A program made the translations under genes and the position numbers. Below the pieces are notes generated by a model. It searched no databases and had not been told where the DNA came from. It saw nothing but the letters and a program-made list of their open reading frames with translations. From positions 856,825 through 920,824 of the forward strand of contig NZ_GG665866.1 in NCBI RefSeq assembly GCF_000160115.1: a DNA stretch of 64,000 nucleotides. Direction: 5' to 3'. The stretch comes from Shuttleworthella satelles DSM 14600. Lineage in GTDB: Bacteria > Bacillota > Clostridia > Lachnospirales > Lachnospiraceae. How positions within the stretch are numbered: the stretch's first letter is position 1; each line of letters starts with the position of its first letter. Shown here piece after piece: positions 28,544 through 37,764 of this stretch.

Positions 28544-29107
28544 CTATCTCTTTCTCACCGAACAGCCAAAGGTCCCCAGTTCCTGCCCCAGATCATAATA
28601 ACTCCCGTGGCTGTAAACAATCGGATCCGCCTTTTCCAGGCAGAACTTGCCCCTCTCATCCATATATCTGCTGTCGGCATGAATCCGCAGGACGTCCGCA
28701 AGAAACATGGAGTGGCTCCCCAGCGCTATCTCCTGGCGAACCCTGCACTCCATATTGACCGGGCTCTCCGCGATCATGGGACAGCTGATCAATTCCGCCT
28801 CCTCTTTCGTGAGATTGCAACGCTGAAATTTATCCAGGTCTTTCCCTGAGGTCACCCCGCAGAAATCCGTAGCTCGCATCAACTCACGGGTCGTTAGATT
28901 CACTGTGAAAACGCCGCTCTCCTGAATCATCAGATAGGAGTGACGGGAGGGGCGGATCGAAATTGACAGCATGGGAGGATTGGTATTGATGGTTCCTGTC
29001 CAGGCCACAGTCAGAATATTATCCTCTCCCGCCTTGTTTCTACAGCTGACCATCACGACCGGAAGGGGATAGAGCATATTGCCCGGCTTCCAGGATTCTT
29101 TCTTCAT
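28544..29107 (-). CDS. Flavin reductase-like (FMN-binding) protein
   Basis: A 187-residue protein of the flavin reductase / flavoredoxin family (FMN-binding split barrel). Conserved elements are LYPLPVVMVSCR, NILTVAWTGTINTNPPMLSISIRP, FTVNLTT and DFCGVTSGKDLDKF. Members bind FMN and act in electron transfer to partner proteins. The start is ambiguous: three ATGs (29131, 29119, 29107) are each preceded by GGA within a 12-bp tandem repeat. I give the last as GGAG lies 6 nt before it. It follows the pyrophosphatase gene by a few tens of bases. Confidence 0.85.
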   Translation of the reverse strand: MKKESWKPGNMLYPLPVVMVSCRNKAGEDNILTVAWTGTINTNPPMLSISIRPSRHSYLMIQESGVFTVNLTTRELMRATDFCGVTSGKDLDKFQRCNLTKEEAELISCPMIAESPVNMECRVRQEIALGSHSMFLADVLRIHADSRYMDERGKFCLEKADPIVYSHGSYYDLGQELGTFGCSVRKR

Positions 29108-29140
29108 TCCTCTCTCCATTCCTCTTCCCATTCCTTTCTC
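29105..29140. repeat. 12-bp tandem repeat covering the flavin reductase start
   Basis: Three units on the minus strand, GAGAAAGGAATG, GGAAGAGGAATG and GAGAGAGGAATG, each carrying a purine-rich ribosome-site-like stretch and an in-frame ATG. Confidence 0.9.
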
Positions 29141-29141
29141 T

Positions 29142-30803
29142 TCAGATGGACCGGTAGTGAATCGCCTCAATCATCTGCGGCACCACCTGCTTCTTTCTGG
29201 ATACAACTCCTGGGAGGATCGCGGAATTCTCTGCCATCCGATCTTCTCCATAAGCGTCAAGAACGATATCCCGGCTGTCCGTCCCCGCATAGAGCAGCTC
29301 GGTGCTCTGCTCCAAAATATTTGTCAGCATGACGAAGATCATATGCAGATTTTTCTCCACAATGACCGTCTCCATGTACTTGAGCAGTTTTTCCTTGATT
29401 GCTGCCAACTGCTTGGCGGAGACGCTGGACACCTGGGAGACGCCAAAATTGACATCCCCCGCGGTGAAGGTCTTAAAATCCGTGAACATAATCTCCTCCG
29501 TAGACTTGTTCCTGAAGTTGCTCCCCGCCTCGAACATGGCCATTGCGTGCTCTTCAATGTCAATATCCGCAATCTCTGCCAGGGTTCTCGCCGCGGCCTC
29601 GTCATAGGGTGTGCAGGTGGGGGAACGGAACATCAGTGTGTCCGAGAGGATGGCCGAACACATCAGGCCCGCGATTTTCCTTGGAATCTCGATCTTCTTT
29701 TCCTGATACATCTGATAAATAATGGAGCAGGAGCAGCCCAGGGGCTGATTGCGAAAGACAATGGGGCTGATCGTCTCCAGGCTTCCAAGCCTGTGATGAT
29801 CGATGATTTCCAGAATATCCGCGTCCTCAATCCCGTCCACCGCCTGATTCTTTTCATTGTGGTCGACCAGGATCACCTTTTTCTTCTGCTTGGACAAGAG
29901 GATCCTGCGGGAAAACATCGCCACATAGTGCATCTGTTCGTCAACAATCGGGAAATCCCTGTGCCGGATCTTGTTGAGCCGGTCCGTCACATCCTCCAAA
30001 TAGTCATCCATCCCAAACCAGATCAGATTCTTGCTCATCGTCATGAACTGGCGGATCGGCATGGCCTGATGAATCAGGCGGGCCGTCGTGAAGATATCAT
30101 AGGTCGTAGAGATAATCACGATATCCTTCTCCCTGGCCATGGCAATAATAGAGTCCTCCACGCTGTTCACCCCGCAGATGATCAAGCAGGAGGGATTCTC
30201 ATTGATGGCAATCACCTGTCTCTCCCAGGCATTTCCCGTAATCACCATGTCATTGGCGGCGATCTCCCGCCGCATATTGTCCCGGTCGCCGGATCCGATC
30301 ACAACCTTGCCCCTGTGAAAGACACCGTGGTCATTGCCGGTCCAGAGCCTCCCGTCCAGGGTCTCTACAACATTTGCGTAGGAGGTGCGGGAGCTACTCA
30401 TCGTCTCGTTGTCATAGACATTCATGTAGGACCTGGCAATGTCATCAGAAGTGATGATCCCCTCCACCTGGCCTTTGTCATTGACAATCGGAAGCGTGAC
30501 CACATTCAGCTCGCGCATCTGCTCCCAGGCCCTTCGCAGGGAGTAGCTGCCCTTAACGCCCGGCGTGTATTTAAGGGCCAGATCCTTAATCTGGGCGCTG
30601 ACATCAAATACCGTTTCCGGCTCCTCACACTGGAAGGTTTTTAAGACATAGCGAGTCTCCTCGTTCATCTCTCCCGCCTTCTTTGGTACATATGTCCCCT
30701 TATCTGTCATATTCTTGAAATTAGCATAGGCAATTGCCGAGCATATGGCGTCCGTATCCGGATTCTTATGTCCCAGCACCCAAATCAGATCATCACGATT
30801 CAT
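29142..30803 (-). CDS. ppaC: Manganese-dependent inorganic pyrophosphatase with CBS and DRTGG domains
   Basis: Family II pyrophosphatase, 553 residues, much longer than the simple 310-residue form. The DHH metal site is visible (GHKNPDTDAICSAIAYAN at about 11-28, VILVDHNE, EIIDHH). Two CBS domains (about 70-120 and 245-300) flank a DRTGG domain (about 125-235), inserted within the DHH domain; the C-terminal DHHA2 domain follows. In characterised clostridial relatives the CBS module makes the enzyme respond to adenine nucleotides. GAGGAG precedes the ATG. Confidence 0.93.
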   Translation of the reverse strand: MNRDDLIWVLGHKNPDTDAICSAIAYANFKNMTDKGTYVPKKAGEMNEETRYVLKTFQCEEPETVFDVSAQIKDLALKYTPGVKGSYSLRRAWEQMRELNVVTLPIVNDKGQVEGIITSDDIARSYMNVYDNETMSSSRTSYANVVETLDGRLWTGNDHGVFHRGKVVIGSGDRDNMRREIAANDMVITGNAWERQVIAINENPSCLIICGVNSVEDSIIAMAREKDIVIISTTYDIFTTARLIHQAMPIRQFMTMSKNLIWFGMDDYLEDVTDRLNKIRHRDFPIVDEQMHYVAMFSRRILLSKQKKKVILVDHNEKNQAVDGIEDADILEIIDHHRLGSLETISPIVFRNQPLGCSCSIIYQMYQEKKIEIPRKIAGLMCSAILSDTLMFRSPTCTPYDEAAARTLAEIADIDIEEHAMAMFEAGSNFRNKSTEEIMFTDFKTFTAGDVNFGVSQVSSVSAKQLAAIKEKLLKYMETVIVEKNLHMIFVMLTNILEQSTELLYAGTDSRDIVLDAYGEDRMAENSAILPGVVSRKKQVVPQMIEAIHYRSI

Positions 30804-30828
30804 CTTTTCTCCTCAGGCACTTTATTGT

Positions 30829-30860
30829 CTAAAAGAAAAATGCAGCAAAACTGCTGCATT
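30829..30860 (-). terminator. Intrinsic terminator after the coiled-coil gene
   Basis: AATGCAGCA and TGCTGCATT (30839-30847, 30852-30860) form a 9-bp stem with loop AAAC; on the minus strand TTTTTCTTTT follows at once. Confidence 0.9.
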
Positions 30861-30877
30861 TCCCCTCGATATCATCA

Positions 30878-32092
30878 TCAGAATATTCCAAACAGTTTCA
30901 GCAGAATCACAAGCAGAGCGACAAAATCAACAGCGGCGAAGGTCGAAACCAGCGCAAAGCGTTTTCTGAGTGAAGTTGCTCTCGAATCAGCCTCTTTTAA
31001 CTCCTCTTCCCTATGATCCAGTTCCTTCAGAAGGGCCTGAATATTTCGATAGGATTGGACGTTTTCCTTGTGCACCTTATTGGCAATGTCGGATTTGACT
31101 CCGTCAAGTCCTCCATTCATGCTGGCGATCGCCTCTGTCAGCTCCTCCGACATCATTTTTACGGTATCATCCAGCTTGGATCGCATCCCCAGCATCTGCC
31201 CGTCCATATCCCGGGTCATCTGCGTCACCTGACTTCCCATGTCCTGGGTCAGCTGATTCAGCTGTTGATCCATATTCTGGGCCAGCTGGCTCACCTGATC
31301 TCCCATGTTCTGGGTCAACTGGTTCACTTGCTGATCCATCCCGCTCGTCATCTGCTGAAACTGCCCTGTCACAGACGACTGCATCTGACTCAGCTGATCT
31401 CCCATATTCTGGGTCAGCTGGCTCATCTGCCGGTCCATCCCGCTCGTCATCTGCTGAAACTGTCCTGTCACAGATGACTGCATCTGACTCACCTGATCCC
31501 CCATATTCCGGGTCATCCGGCTCATCTGCTGATCCATCCCGCTTGTCATCTGCTGAAGCTGTCCTGTCACAGACGACTGCATCTGGCTCATCTGATCCCT
31601 GAGAAAGGCATCCTGATCAGCCCTGCTCTCCTCTGTCTGCTTCAGGGAATCCGAAAGCTTCTGATTGAGAGCTCCCATATCGCCGGACAGCTTGCTGAGA
31701 ACCCGGTCAACCTGATCCTCGACATCTCCGGCGATGCTGTCCGCCTCTTCCTTCTTCTCAGAAATCAGTTGATTCAGGCGGGATTTCTCCTCCTCCTTGA
31801 CCCGGACAATCGCATCCAGCTCCCGGACCTGGTTCTGCCTGGACAGGATCAGATTCTGCAGCTGTGTCGCCTTCTGGCGGAAGGAATCAATCTCAGCCAG
31901 AAAAGCCATATCCTCACTGTTGAACTGCTCTTCGGCCGAATCAACCTCTTCATCATCAGGCCGATCGAAGTTCTCCTCTTCAGACGGATTGGTCTCCTCG
32001 TCCTGAAGTCGATCCCTGTCCGTATCGCCAAAGCGATCGATATCCGCATCATTTGGCAGAATATTGAATTTGATCTCTGAAGTCTCTGGCAT
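30878..32092 (-). CDS. Tail-anchored coiled-coil repeat protein, unknown
   Basis: A 404-residue protein I do not recognise as a named family. Residues 1-60 are acidic and probably disordered; 60-165 are a charged coiled coil; 166-264 are three nearly identical 33-residue units (each three 11-residue steps, of the type DQVSQMQSSVT, GQFQQMTSGMD, RQMSQLTQNMG); 265-308 are two shorter 22-residue versions; 380-401 is one hydrophobic helix at the extreme C-terminus. No signal peptide is present, so it should sit in the cytoplasm held by its tail in the membrane. The ATG at 32092 follows AAAGGA. Its Met/Gln-rich hendecads resemble membrane-lining or receptor-like coiled coils. A terminator hairpin follows. 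Confidence 0.65.
   Translation of the reverse strand: MPETSEIKFNILPNDADIDRFGDTDRDRLQDEETNPSEEENFDRPDDEEVDSAEEQFNSEDMAFLAEIDSFRQKATQLQNLILSRQNQVRELDAIVRVKEEEKSRLNQLISEKKEEADSIAGDVEDQVDRVLSKLSGDMGALNQKLSDSLKQTEESRADQDAFLRDQMSQMQSSVTGQLQQMTSGMDQQMSRMTRNMGDQVSQMQSSVTGQFQQMTSGMDRQMSQLTQNMGDQLSQMQSSVTGQFQQMTSGMDQQVNQLTQNMGDQVSQLAQNMDQQLNQLTQDMGSQVTQMTRDMDGQMLGMRSKLDDTVKMMSEELTEAIASMNGGLDGVKSDIANKVHKENVQSYRNIQALLKELDHREEELKEADSRATSLRKRFALVSTFAAVDFVALLVILLKLFGIF
31301..31597. repeat. 99-bp in-frame tandem repeat, three units
   Basis: Units 31499-31597, 31400-31498 and 31301-31399 encode three 33-residue copies that differ at only a few positions. A further 132 bp downstream in the gene are shorter relatives. 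Confidence 0.9.
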
Positions 32093-32155
32093 AATGGCTA
32101 CATCCTTTCGTAACATATGGATCATTCTATCATCACTGGAAAATCTTGACAAGAT

Positions 32156-32189
32156 AAACAGCCCCCGGGCCTAAGCTCGGGGACTGTTT
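32156..32189 (-). terminator. Hairpin after nifJ, probable terminator
   Basis: AAACAGCCCCCG and CGGGGACTGTTT pair across a short loop, between nifJ and the coiled-coil gene. The U-tract is poor (TGTTTATCTTG), so it may be a leaky terminator or a 3' end processing structure. Confidence 0.55.
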
Positions 32190-32265
32190 ATCAGGTCATA
32201 TGAGAGCCTCATACTCTTTGATTCGAGGTGATCCTCTTTGGAATTTGAAGTGACTCTTTTTGGAA

Positions 32266-35200
32266 TCAGTCTTCCGGCTTTTTGTAGAGGTTCACCAGCT
32301 TCTGAAGGTGTTCATACTTATCTCTCGCATCCTGCTCGGACTTGGCGAAGAGTTCGGCTGCCTTCTGCGGGTCGAACTTCTGCAGGGCCGCGTATCTGTT
32401 CTCACCAAGAAGGAATTCCTTATAGTCTCCGCTGGGCTGCTTGGAATCAAGAGAGAACTTGCTGTCAGCCTGGGGATTGAAGCGGAAGTTGAACCAGTAA
32501 CCGGACTGAACTGCCAGCTTCTCCTCTGTCTGCGCCTTGCTCATGCCCTTCTTGATACCGTGGTTAATGCAGGGCGCGTAGGCGATGATCAGAGAGGGAC
32601 CCGGATAAGCCTCTGCCTCGGCAATTGCCTTGACCGTCTGCTGCATGTCGGCGCCCTGAGAGATCTGAGCAACATACACATAGCCATAGCTCATGGCAAT
32701 GGACGCAAGATCCTTCTTCTTAGTCTCCTTACCGCCGGCAGCGAACTGGGCAACCGCGCCGATCGGTGTTGACTTGGAGGACTGACCGCCCGTATTGGAG
32801 TAAACCTCCGTATCGTAAACCATGACGTTGATATCCTTGCCGGATGCCAGGATGTGGTCAACACCGCCGAAGCCGATATCATAGGCCCATCCGTCACCGC
32901 CAAATACCCACTGGGATTTCTTGGCCAGGAAGCTCTTCTCGTCAAGGATCTCCTTTGCGGCCTCAGATCCCTCCTTCTCAAGCTCGGCAATCAGGATATC
33001 GGTCGCGGCGCCATTTGTTGCGCCGACACGGAAGGTCTCCTTCCAGACTGCAATCGCATCCTTCAAGCCTGCGGAAGCTGTGGTCTTCTCCAGGGCATCC
33101 AGCTTGTTCTTCAGCTTGTCGCGCATAGCGTTCTGAGCCAGGAGCATGCCGTAACCGAACTCGGCCGCATCCTCAAAGAGTGAGTTGGACCATGCGGGTC
33201 CGTGTCCCTTGGCATCTACCGTATAGGGTGTAGAGGGTGAAGAGTTGCCCCAGATGGAAGAACATCCTGTTGCATTGGCAATGTACATGCGATCGCCAAA
33301 GAGCTGAGTGATCAGCTTGGCATAAGGAGTCTCTCCGCAGCCTGCGCAAGCGCCTGAGAACTCAAGCAGGGGCTGCTTGTACTGGGAACCCTTGACCGTA
33401 TTGGGCTTGAACTTCTCTACAACATCATCCTTGACGGGAAGCTCAACTGCGTAGTCGAAGTACTTCTGCTCACCCTCGTTCTCCTCGAAGTTCTGCATGG
33501 TCAGAGCCTTGTTGCCCTTCATGCCGGGACATACATTGGCGCAGGAGCCGCATCCGGTACAATCGTAAGCGGATACAACAACAGCGTACTTGTAATCGGT
33601 GGGTCTGAGATCCTTGGCTGCAAAGCCCTCGGGAGCATTGGCAACTTCGTCATCAGTCAGAGCAATCGTACGAATCGCTGCGTGCGGGCAAACGTAAGAG
33701 CAGAAGCCGCATCCGATACAGTTGTCAGAATTCCACACGGGAACATCAGTTGCGACACCGCGCTTCTCGTAAGCTGCCGTCCCGTTCGGAGTGGAACCGT
33801 CCTGATAGGGAAGAACGTCAGATACAGCAAGCCTGTTGCCGGTCTGTGCATTGACCTTCTGCTGGATATTCTTGACAAAGGCGATTGCGTCTGCGCGTCC
33901 GGTTGAGGGAACGGCAGCCTCAAGGTCATCATCTTTGGCATCCTTCCAGGAGGCGGGAACATTTACCTTGTGGTAAGCGGTTGCACCGGCGTCGATGGCA
34001 TCCCAGTTCATCTTAACAACGTTATCACCCTTCTTGGCGTAAGATGCCTTAGCCGCATCCTTCATGAGCTTCAATACCTGCTCCTCGGGAATCAGCTTGG
34101 TCAAAGAGAAGAAAGCGGACTGGAGAACGGTGTTGATCCGTCTTCCAAGGCCAATCTCCTTACCGATCTTTACACCGTCGATAATGTAGAAGTTGATATC
34201 ATTCTCGGCGATGAAGCGCTTTACCTGTCCGGGAAGCTTCTCATCTAATTCATCCTCGGTCCACTGGGTGTTGAAGAGGAAGGTGCCGCCGGGAACCAGA
34301 TCCTGAACCATGGGATACTTGTAGATATATGCCTGGCAGTGGCATGCTACGAAGTTGGCCTGGCTGATCAGATAGGTCGAACGGATGGGGGTATGGCCGA
34401 ATCTCAGGTGAGACACGGTAACGCCTCCGGACTTCTTGGAATCATAGTCGAAGTAAGCCTGGGCATACATATCGGTGTTATCGCCGATGATCTTGATGGA
34501 GTTCTTGTTGGCTCCAACGGTTCCGTCTGCGCCAAGTCCCCAGAACTTGCAGTTGGTAGTCCCCTTGGGAGTGGTAACCGGATTCTCATGAACATCGAGA
34601 GAGAGGTGGGTTACATCATCCTTGATGCCAATCGTGAATTCCTTCTTCTCGTCATTCTTGAATACGGAAATGATCTGGCCGGGCGTGGTGTCCTTAGAGC
34701 CAAGACCATAGCGGCCGCCGAAGACGGGAACCTGATCGAACTTGCTGCCTCGCAGGGCCGCAACAACATCGAGGAAGAGGGGCTCGCCAAGAGCGCCGGG
34801 CTCCTTGGTGCGGTCAAGGACATTGATCCTCTTGACTGTGTCGGGAATTGCCTCAATCAACTTCTCTGCAACGAAAGGACGATAGAGACGAACCTTGACA
34901 ACACCGACCTTCTCGCCGCGGGCCATCAAAAAGTCAATGGTCTCATCGATGGTCTCACAGACAGAGCCCATAGCGATAATCACTGACTCCGCATCCGGGG
35001 CGCCATAGTAATTAAAGAGACCGTAATTGGTGCCAAGCTTCTGGTTCACCAGATCCATGTAGTGCTCAACGATCGCTGGCATATCATCATAAGCCTGGTT
35101 GGATGCCTCACGGGTCTGGAAGAAGATATCGGGGTTCTGTGCAGACCCCATCTCACGGGGATGTGTGGGATTAAGCGCATTCTGACGGAAGGCCTTTAAG

Positions 35201-35796
35201 GCATCCTGGTCAACGAAATCCTTGAGGTCCTCGTAGTCCCAGGTCTCGATCTTCTGGATCTCATGGGAGGTGCGGAAGCCATCGAAGAAATTGATGAAGG
35301 GAAGACGCCCCTTCAGGGCAGCGGCGTGCGCTACAGGCGTCAGGTCCATAACCTCCTGTACAGACGACTCACAGAGCATGCAGACGCCTGTCTGACGGGC
35401 GGCGTATACATCGGAATGATCTCCGAAAATGCTCAGTGCGTGAGAAGCGATGGCCCTGGCGGACACATCGAAGACGCCCGGCAGTCTCTCACCGGCGATC
35501 TTGTAGAGGTTGGGGATCATCAGCAGAAGACCCTGAGACGCGGTATAGGTCGTGGTGAGGGCGCCTGCGGCAAGAGAACCGTGGACGGCACCGGCAGCGC
35601 CGGCCTCGGACTGCATCTCGGTGATCTGTACGACCTGGCCGAAGAGGTTCTTGCGCCCCTGGTTGGCCCACTCATCGGTTGCCTCAGGCATCACTGACGA
35701 GGGGGTGATGGGATACATAGCCGCTACATCGGTAAATGCATAAGAAGCATGTGCCGCTGCATGGTTACCATCCATGGTTTTCATAGTTCTTTTCAT
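32266..35796 (-). CDS. nifJ: Pyruvate:ferredoxin (flavodoxin) oxidoreductase
   Basis: Single-chain PFOR, 1176 residues, which makes acetyl-CoA and CO2 from pyruvate and reduces ferredoxin, the central step of clostridial fermentation. The N-terminal pyrimidine domain begins MKRTMKTMDGNHAAAHASY; two [4Fe-4S] motifs are CIGCGFCSYVCPHAAI (near 694) and CTGCGSCANVCPG (near 749); further cysteines at FSGACAGCGETPY bind the proximal cluster; the TPP site is GDGWAYDIGFGGVDHIL with VYSNTGGQSSKSTP. The ATG at 35796 follows AGGAGG. It has its own promoter and is monocistronic or weakly linked to the coiled-coil gene. Confidence 0.97.
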   Translation of the reverse strand: MKRTMKTMDGNHAAAHASYAFTDVAAMYPITPSSVMPEATDEWANQGRKNLFGQVVQITEMQSEAGAAGAVHGSLAAGALTTTYTASQGLLLMIPNLYKIAGERLPGVFDVSARAIASHALSIFGDHSDVYAARQTGVCMLCESSVQEVMDLTPVAHAAALKGRLPFINFFDGFRTSHEIQKIETWDYEDLKDFVDQDALKAFRQNALNPTHPREMGSAQNPDIFFQTREASNQAYDDMPAIVEHYMDLVNQKLGTNYGLFNYYGAPDAESVIIAMGSVCETIDETIDFLMARGEKVGVVKVRLYRPFVAEKLIEAIPDTVKRINVLDRTKEPGALGEPLFLDVVAALRGSKFDQVPVFGGRYGLGSKDTTPGQIISVFKNDEKKEFTIGIKDDVTHLSLDVHENPVTTPKGTTNCKFWGLGADGTVGANKNSIKIIGDNTDMYAQAYFDYDSKKSGGVTVSHLRFGHTPIRSTYLISQANFVACHCQAYIYKYPMVQDLVPGGTFLFNTQWTEDELDEKLPGQVKRFIAENDINFYIIDGVKIGKEIGLGRRINTVLQSAFFSLTKLIPEEQVLKLMKDAAKASYAKKGDNVVKMNWDAIDAGATAYHKVNVPASWKDAKDDDLEAAVPSTGRADAIAFVKNIQQKVNAQTGNRLAVSDVLPYQDGSTPNGTAAYEKRGVATDVPVWNSDNCIGCGFCSYVCPHAAIRTIALTDDEVANAPEGFAAKDLRPTDYKYAVVVSAYDCTGCGSCANVCPGMKGNKALTMQNFEENEGEQKYFDYAVELPVKDDVVEKFKPNTVKGSQYKQPLLEFSGACAGCGETPYAKLITQLFGDRMYIANATGCSSIWGNSSPSTPYTVDAKGHGPAWSNSLFEDAAEFGYGMLLAQNAMRDKLKNKLDALEKTTASAGLKDAIAVWKETFRVGATNGAATDILIAELEKEGSEAAKEILDEKSFLAKKSQWVFGGDGWAYDIGFGGVDHILASGKDINVMVYDTEVYSNTGGQSSKSTPIGAVAQFAAGGKETKKKDLASIAMSYGYVYVAQISQGADMQQTVKAIAEAEAYPGPSLIIAYAPCINHGIKKGMSKAQTEEKLAVQSGYWFNFRFNPQADSKFSLDSKQPSGDYKEFLLGENRYAALQKFDPQKAAELFAKSEQDARDKYEHLQKLVNLYKKPED

Positions 35797-35872
35797 GTTG
35801 GTTCCTCCTAATAGATTTGCGTAACATCCTAGTAGCCGTCTGCCACACGGCCCCATCAAACGTTATAAATAA

Positions 35873-35901
35873 AGTGTAGGGTCTTTATCATGGAAAATCA
35901 A
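35873..35901 (-). promoter_or_regulatory. Promoter of nifJ
   Basis: TTGATT (35896-35901) and TACACT (35873-35878) lie 17 bp apart on the minus strand, giving a leader of about 70 nt. The rest of 35797-36120 has no gene; no clear promoter for the plus-strand ABC-F gene could be picked. Confidence 0.55.
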
Positions 35902-36120
35902 CAAATTTCCCCTGAATCTCTGTTTTTAATTGTAAACATCGTCGAAGATCGCTTGTAAGACACCAACAGGTTTCCTTCTGCACTCCCCCTGCTCTCCTGG
36001 CAAAAGCGGGGCAAATCGTGTACACTTGACCAGAACTCTGGCAATGGGCCCATGTCATCTGTGAACGTATTCTGACGCCCATACCATTCATACACTAATC
36101 TAAGACAAGGAAGAACAAGC

Positions 36121-37761
36121 ATGATCCAGGCAGTCAACGTATCTCTTCGTTTCGGCAAGAAGGCCCTCTTTGAAGATGTGAATGTCAAATTCACCGAGGG
36201 GAATTGTTATGGTCTGATCGGCGCCAACGGAGCCGGCAAGTCCACCTTTCTCCGCATCCTCTCCGGCGCTCTGGAGCCGACCACAGGCGACATCGTCATC
36301 AGTCCCGGTCAGAGACTGTCCGTCCTGGAGCAGGATCATTTTAAATACGACGATTACACAGTCCTTGACACGGTCATCTCCGGCAATGCCCGCCTCTATG
36401 AGATTATGAAGGAAAAGGACGCCATTTACGCCAAACCCGATTTCTCAGATGAGGATGGCGTCAAGGCGGCGGAGCTGGAAGCCGAGTTCGCCGAGATGGA
36501 CGGCTGGAACGCGGAATCCGACGCCCAGACCCTGCTCAACGGCCTCTCTGTTGACCCTAACTGGCACTACTCTGTCATGAAAGATGTCCCCACAGACATC
36601 AAGGTCAAGATCCTTCTGGCACGCGCTCTCTTTGGAAACCCTGACATCCTCATCTTAGACGAGCCGACCAACCATCTGGATCTGGACGCCATCGCCTGGC
36701 TGGAGGAGTTCTTAATCAACTTTGAAAATACAATCATTGTGGTCTCCCATGACCGCTATTTCCTGAACAAGGTCTGCACCCACACTGCCGACATTGACTA
36801 TGGAAAGATCCAACTCTACGCCGGCAACTACGACTTCTGGTACGAGTCCTCTCAGCTGATCATGAAGCAGCGCAAGGAGGCCAACAAGAAGAAGGAGGAG
36901 CAGATCAAGGAGCTCAAGGAGTTCATCTCCCGCTTCGCGGCCAACGCCTCCAAGTCCAAGCAGGCAACCTCCCGCAAGAAGGCGTTGGAAAAGATTGAAC
37001 TGGACGATATCCGTCCCTCCTCCCGCAAGTATCCCTACATTGACTTCCGCCCCAAGAGAGAGATCGGAAATGAGGTTCTCTCCGTGGAGAACCTGACCAA
37101 GACCATCGATGGAGAACTGCTCTTAGATCATTTGACCTTTAACCTCAATTCCACCGACAAGGTCGCCCTGGTAGGCTCGAACGAGGCTGCCAAGTCCGTC
37201 CTCTTCCAGATTCTGGCCGGCCAGATGGAGCCCGATGAGGGGAGCTACAAGTGGGGCATCACCACCTCTCAGTCCTACTTTCCCAAGGACAACAGCAAGA
37301 TTTTTGACAACGACATGATCATCGCCGACTGGCTGACCCAGTTCTCCGAGATCAAGGACGCCACCTATGTCCGCGGATTTTTGGGCCGCATGCTCTTTGC
37401 CGGCGAAGACGGCAACAAGAAGATGCGGGTCCTCTCCGGAGGTGAGAGAGTTCGTGTCCTCCTCTCCCGCATGATGATCGAGGGCTCCAATGTCCTCATG
37501 CTGGACGAGCCCACCGACCACCTGGATATGGAGTCCATCACAGCCTTAAACACCGGACTGACCAAGTTCCCGGGCGTCCTCATTTTCTCTTCCCGCGACC
37601 ACCAGGTCGTACAGACCACAGCCAACCGCATCATCGAGATCCTGCCGAATGGAACTATTGTCGACAAGGTATCCAGCTACGACGAATATCTGGAGAGCGA
37701 TGAGATGGCCAGAAAGCGAACCGTCTACTCCACCACGGAGGACGAGGAAGAAGACGATTGA
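36121..37761 (+). CDS. ybiT: ABC-F family ATPase, YbiT/YkpA type, one degenerate ATP site
   Basis: Two ABC ATPase domains in one 546-residue chain without membrane segments, joined by the ABC-F linker (about 245-305, rich in lysine and glutamate). ABC-F proteins act on the ribosome. The first Walker A GANGAGKS (34-41), Walker B ILILDEP and H210 are intact, and so is the second signature LSGGE (438-442). The other composite site is degenerate: first-domain signature reads VPTDI (156-160), second Walker A reads GSNEAAKS (352-359), and the second H-loop has R492 for histidine. Partial degeneration of these elements is known in the YbiT/YkpA branch. An acidic tail ends the protein. The Y-family polymerase starts 3 bp later. 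Confidence 0.9.
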   Translation: MIQAVNVSLRFGKKALFEDVNVKFTEGNCYGLIGANGAGKSTFLRILSGALEPTTGDIVISPGQRLSVLEQDHFKYDDYTVLDTVISGNARLYEIMKEKDAIYAKPDFSDEDGVKAAELEAEFAEMDGWNAESDAQTLLNGLSVDPNWHYSVMKDVPTDIKVKILLARALFGNPDILILDEPTNHLDLDAIAWLEEFLINFENTIIVVSHDRYFLNKVCTHTADIDYGKIQLYAGNYDFWYESSQLIMKQRKEANKKKEEQIKELKEFISRFAANASKSKQATSRKKALEKIELDDIRPSSRKYPYIDFRPKREIGNEVLSVENLTKTIDGELLLDHLTFNLNSTDKVALVGSNEAAKSVLFQILAGQMEPDEGSYKWGITTSQSYFPKDNSKIFDNDMIIADWLTQFSEIKDATYVRGFLGRMLFAGEDGNKKMRVLSGGERVRVLLSRMMIEGSNVLMLDEPTDHLDMESITALNTGLTKFPGVLIFSSRDHQVVQTTANRIIEILPNGTIVDKVSSYDEYLESDEMARKRTVYSTTEDEEEDD

Positions 37762-37764
37762 GTT

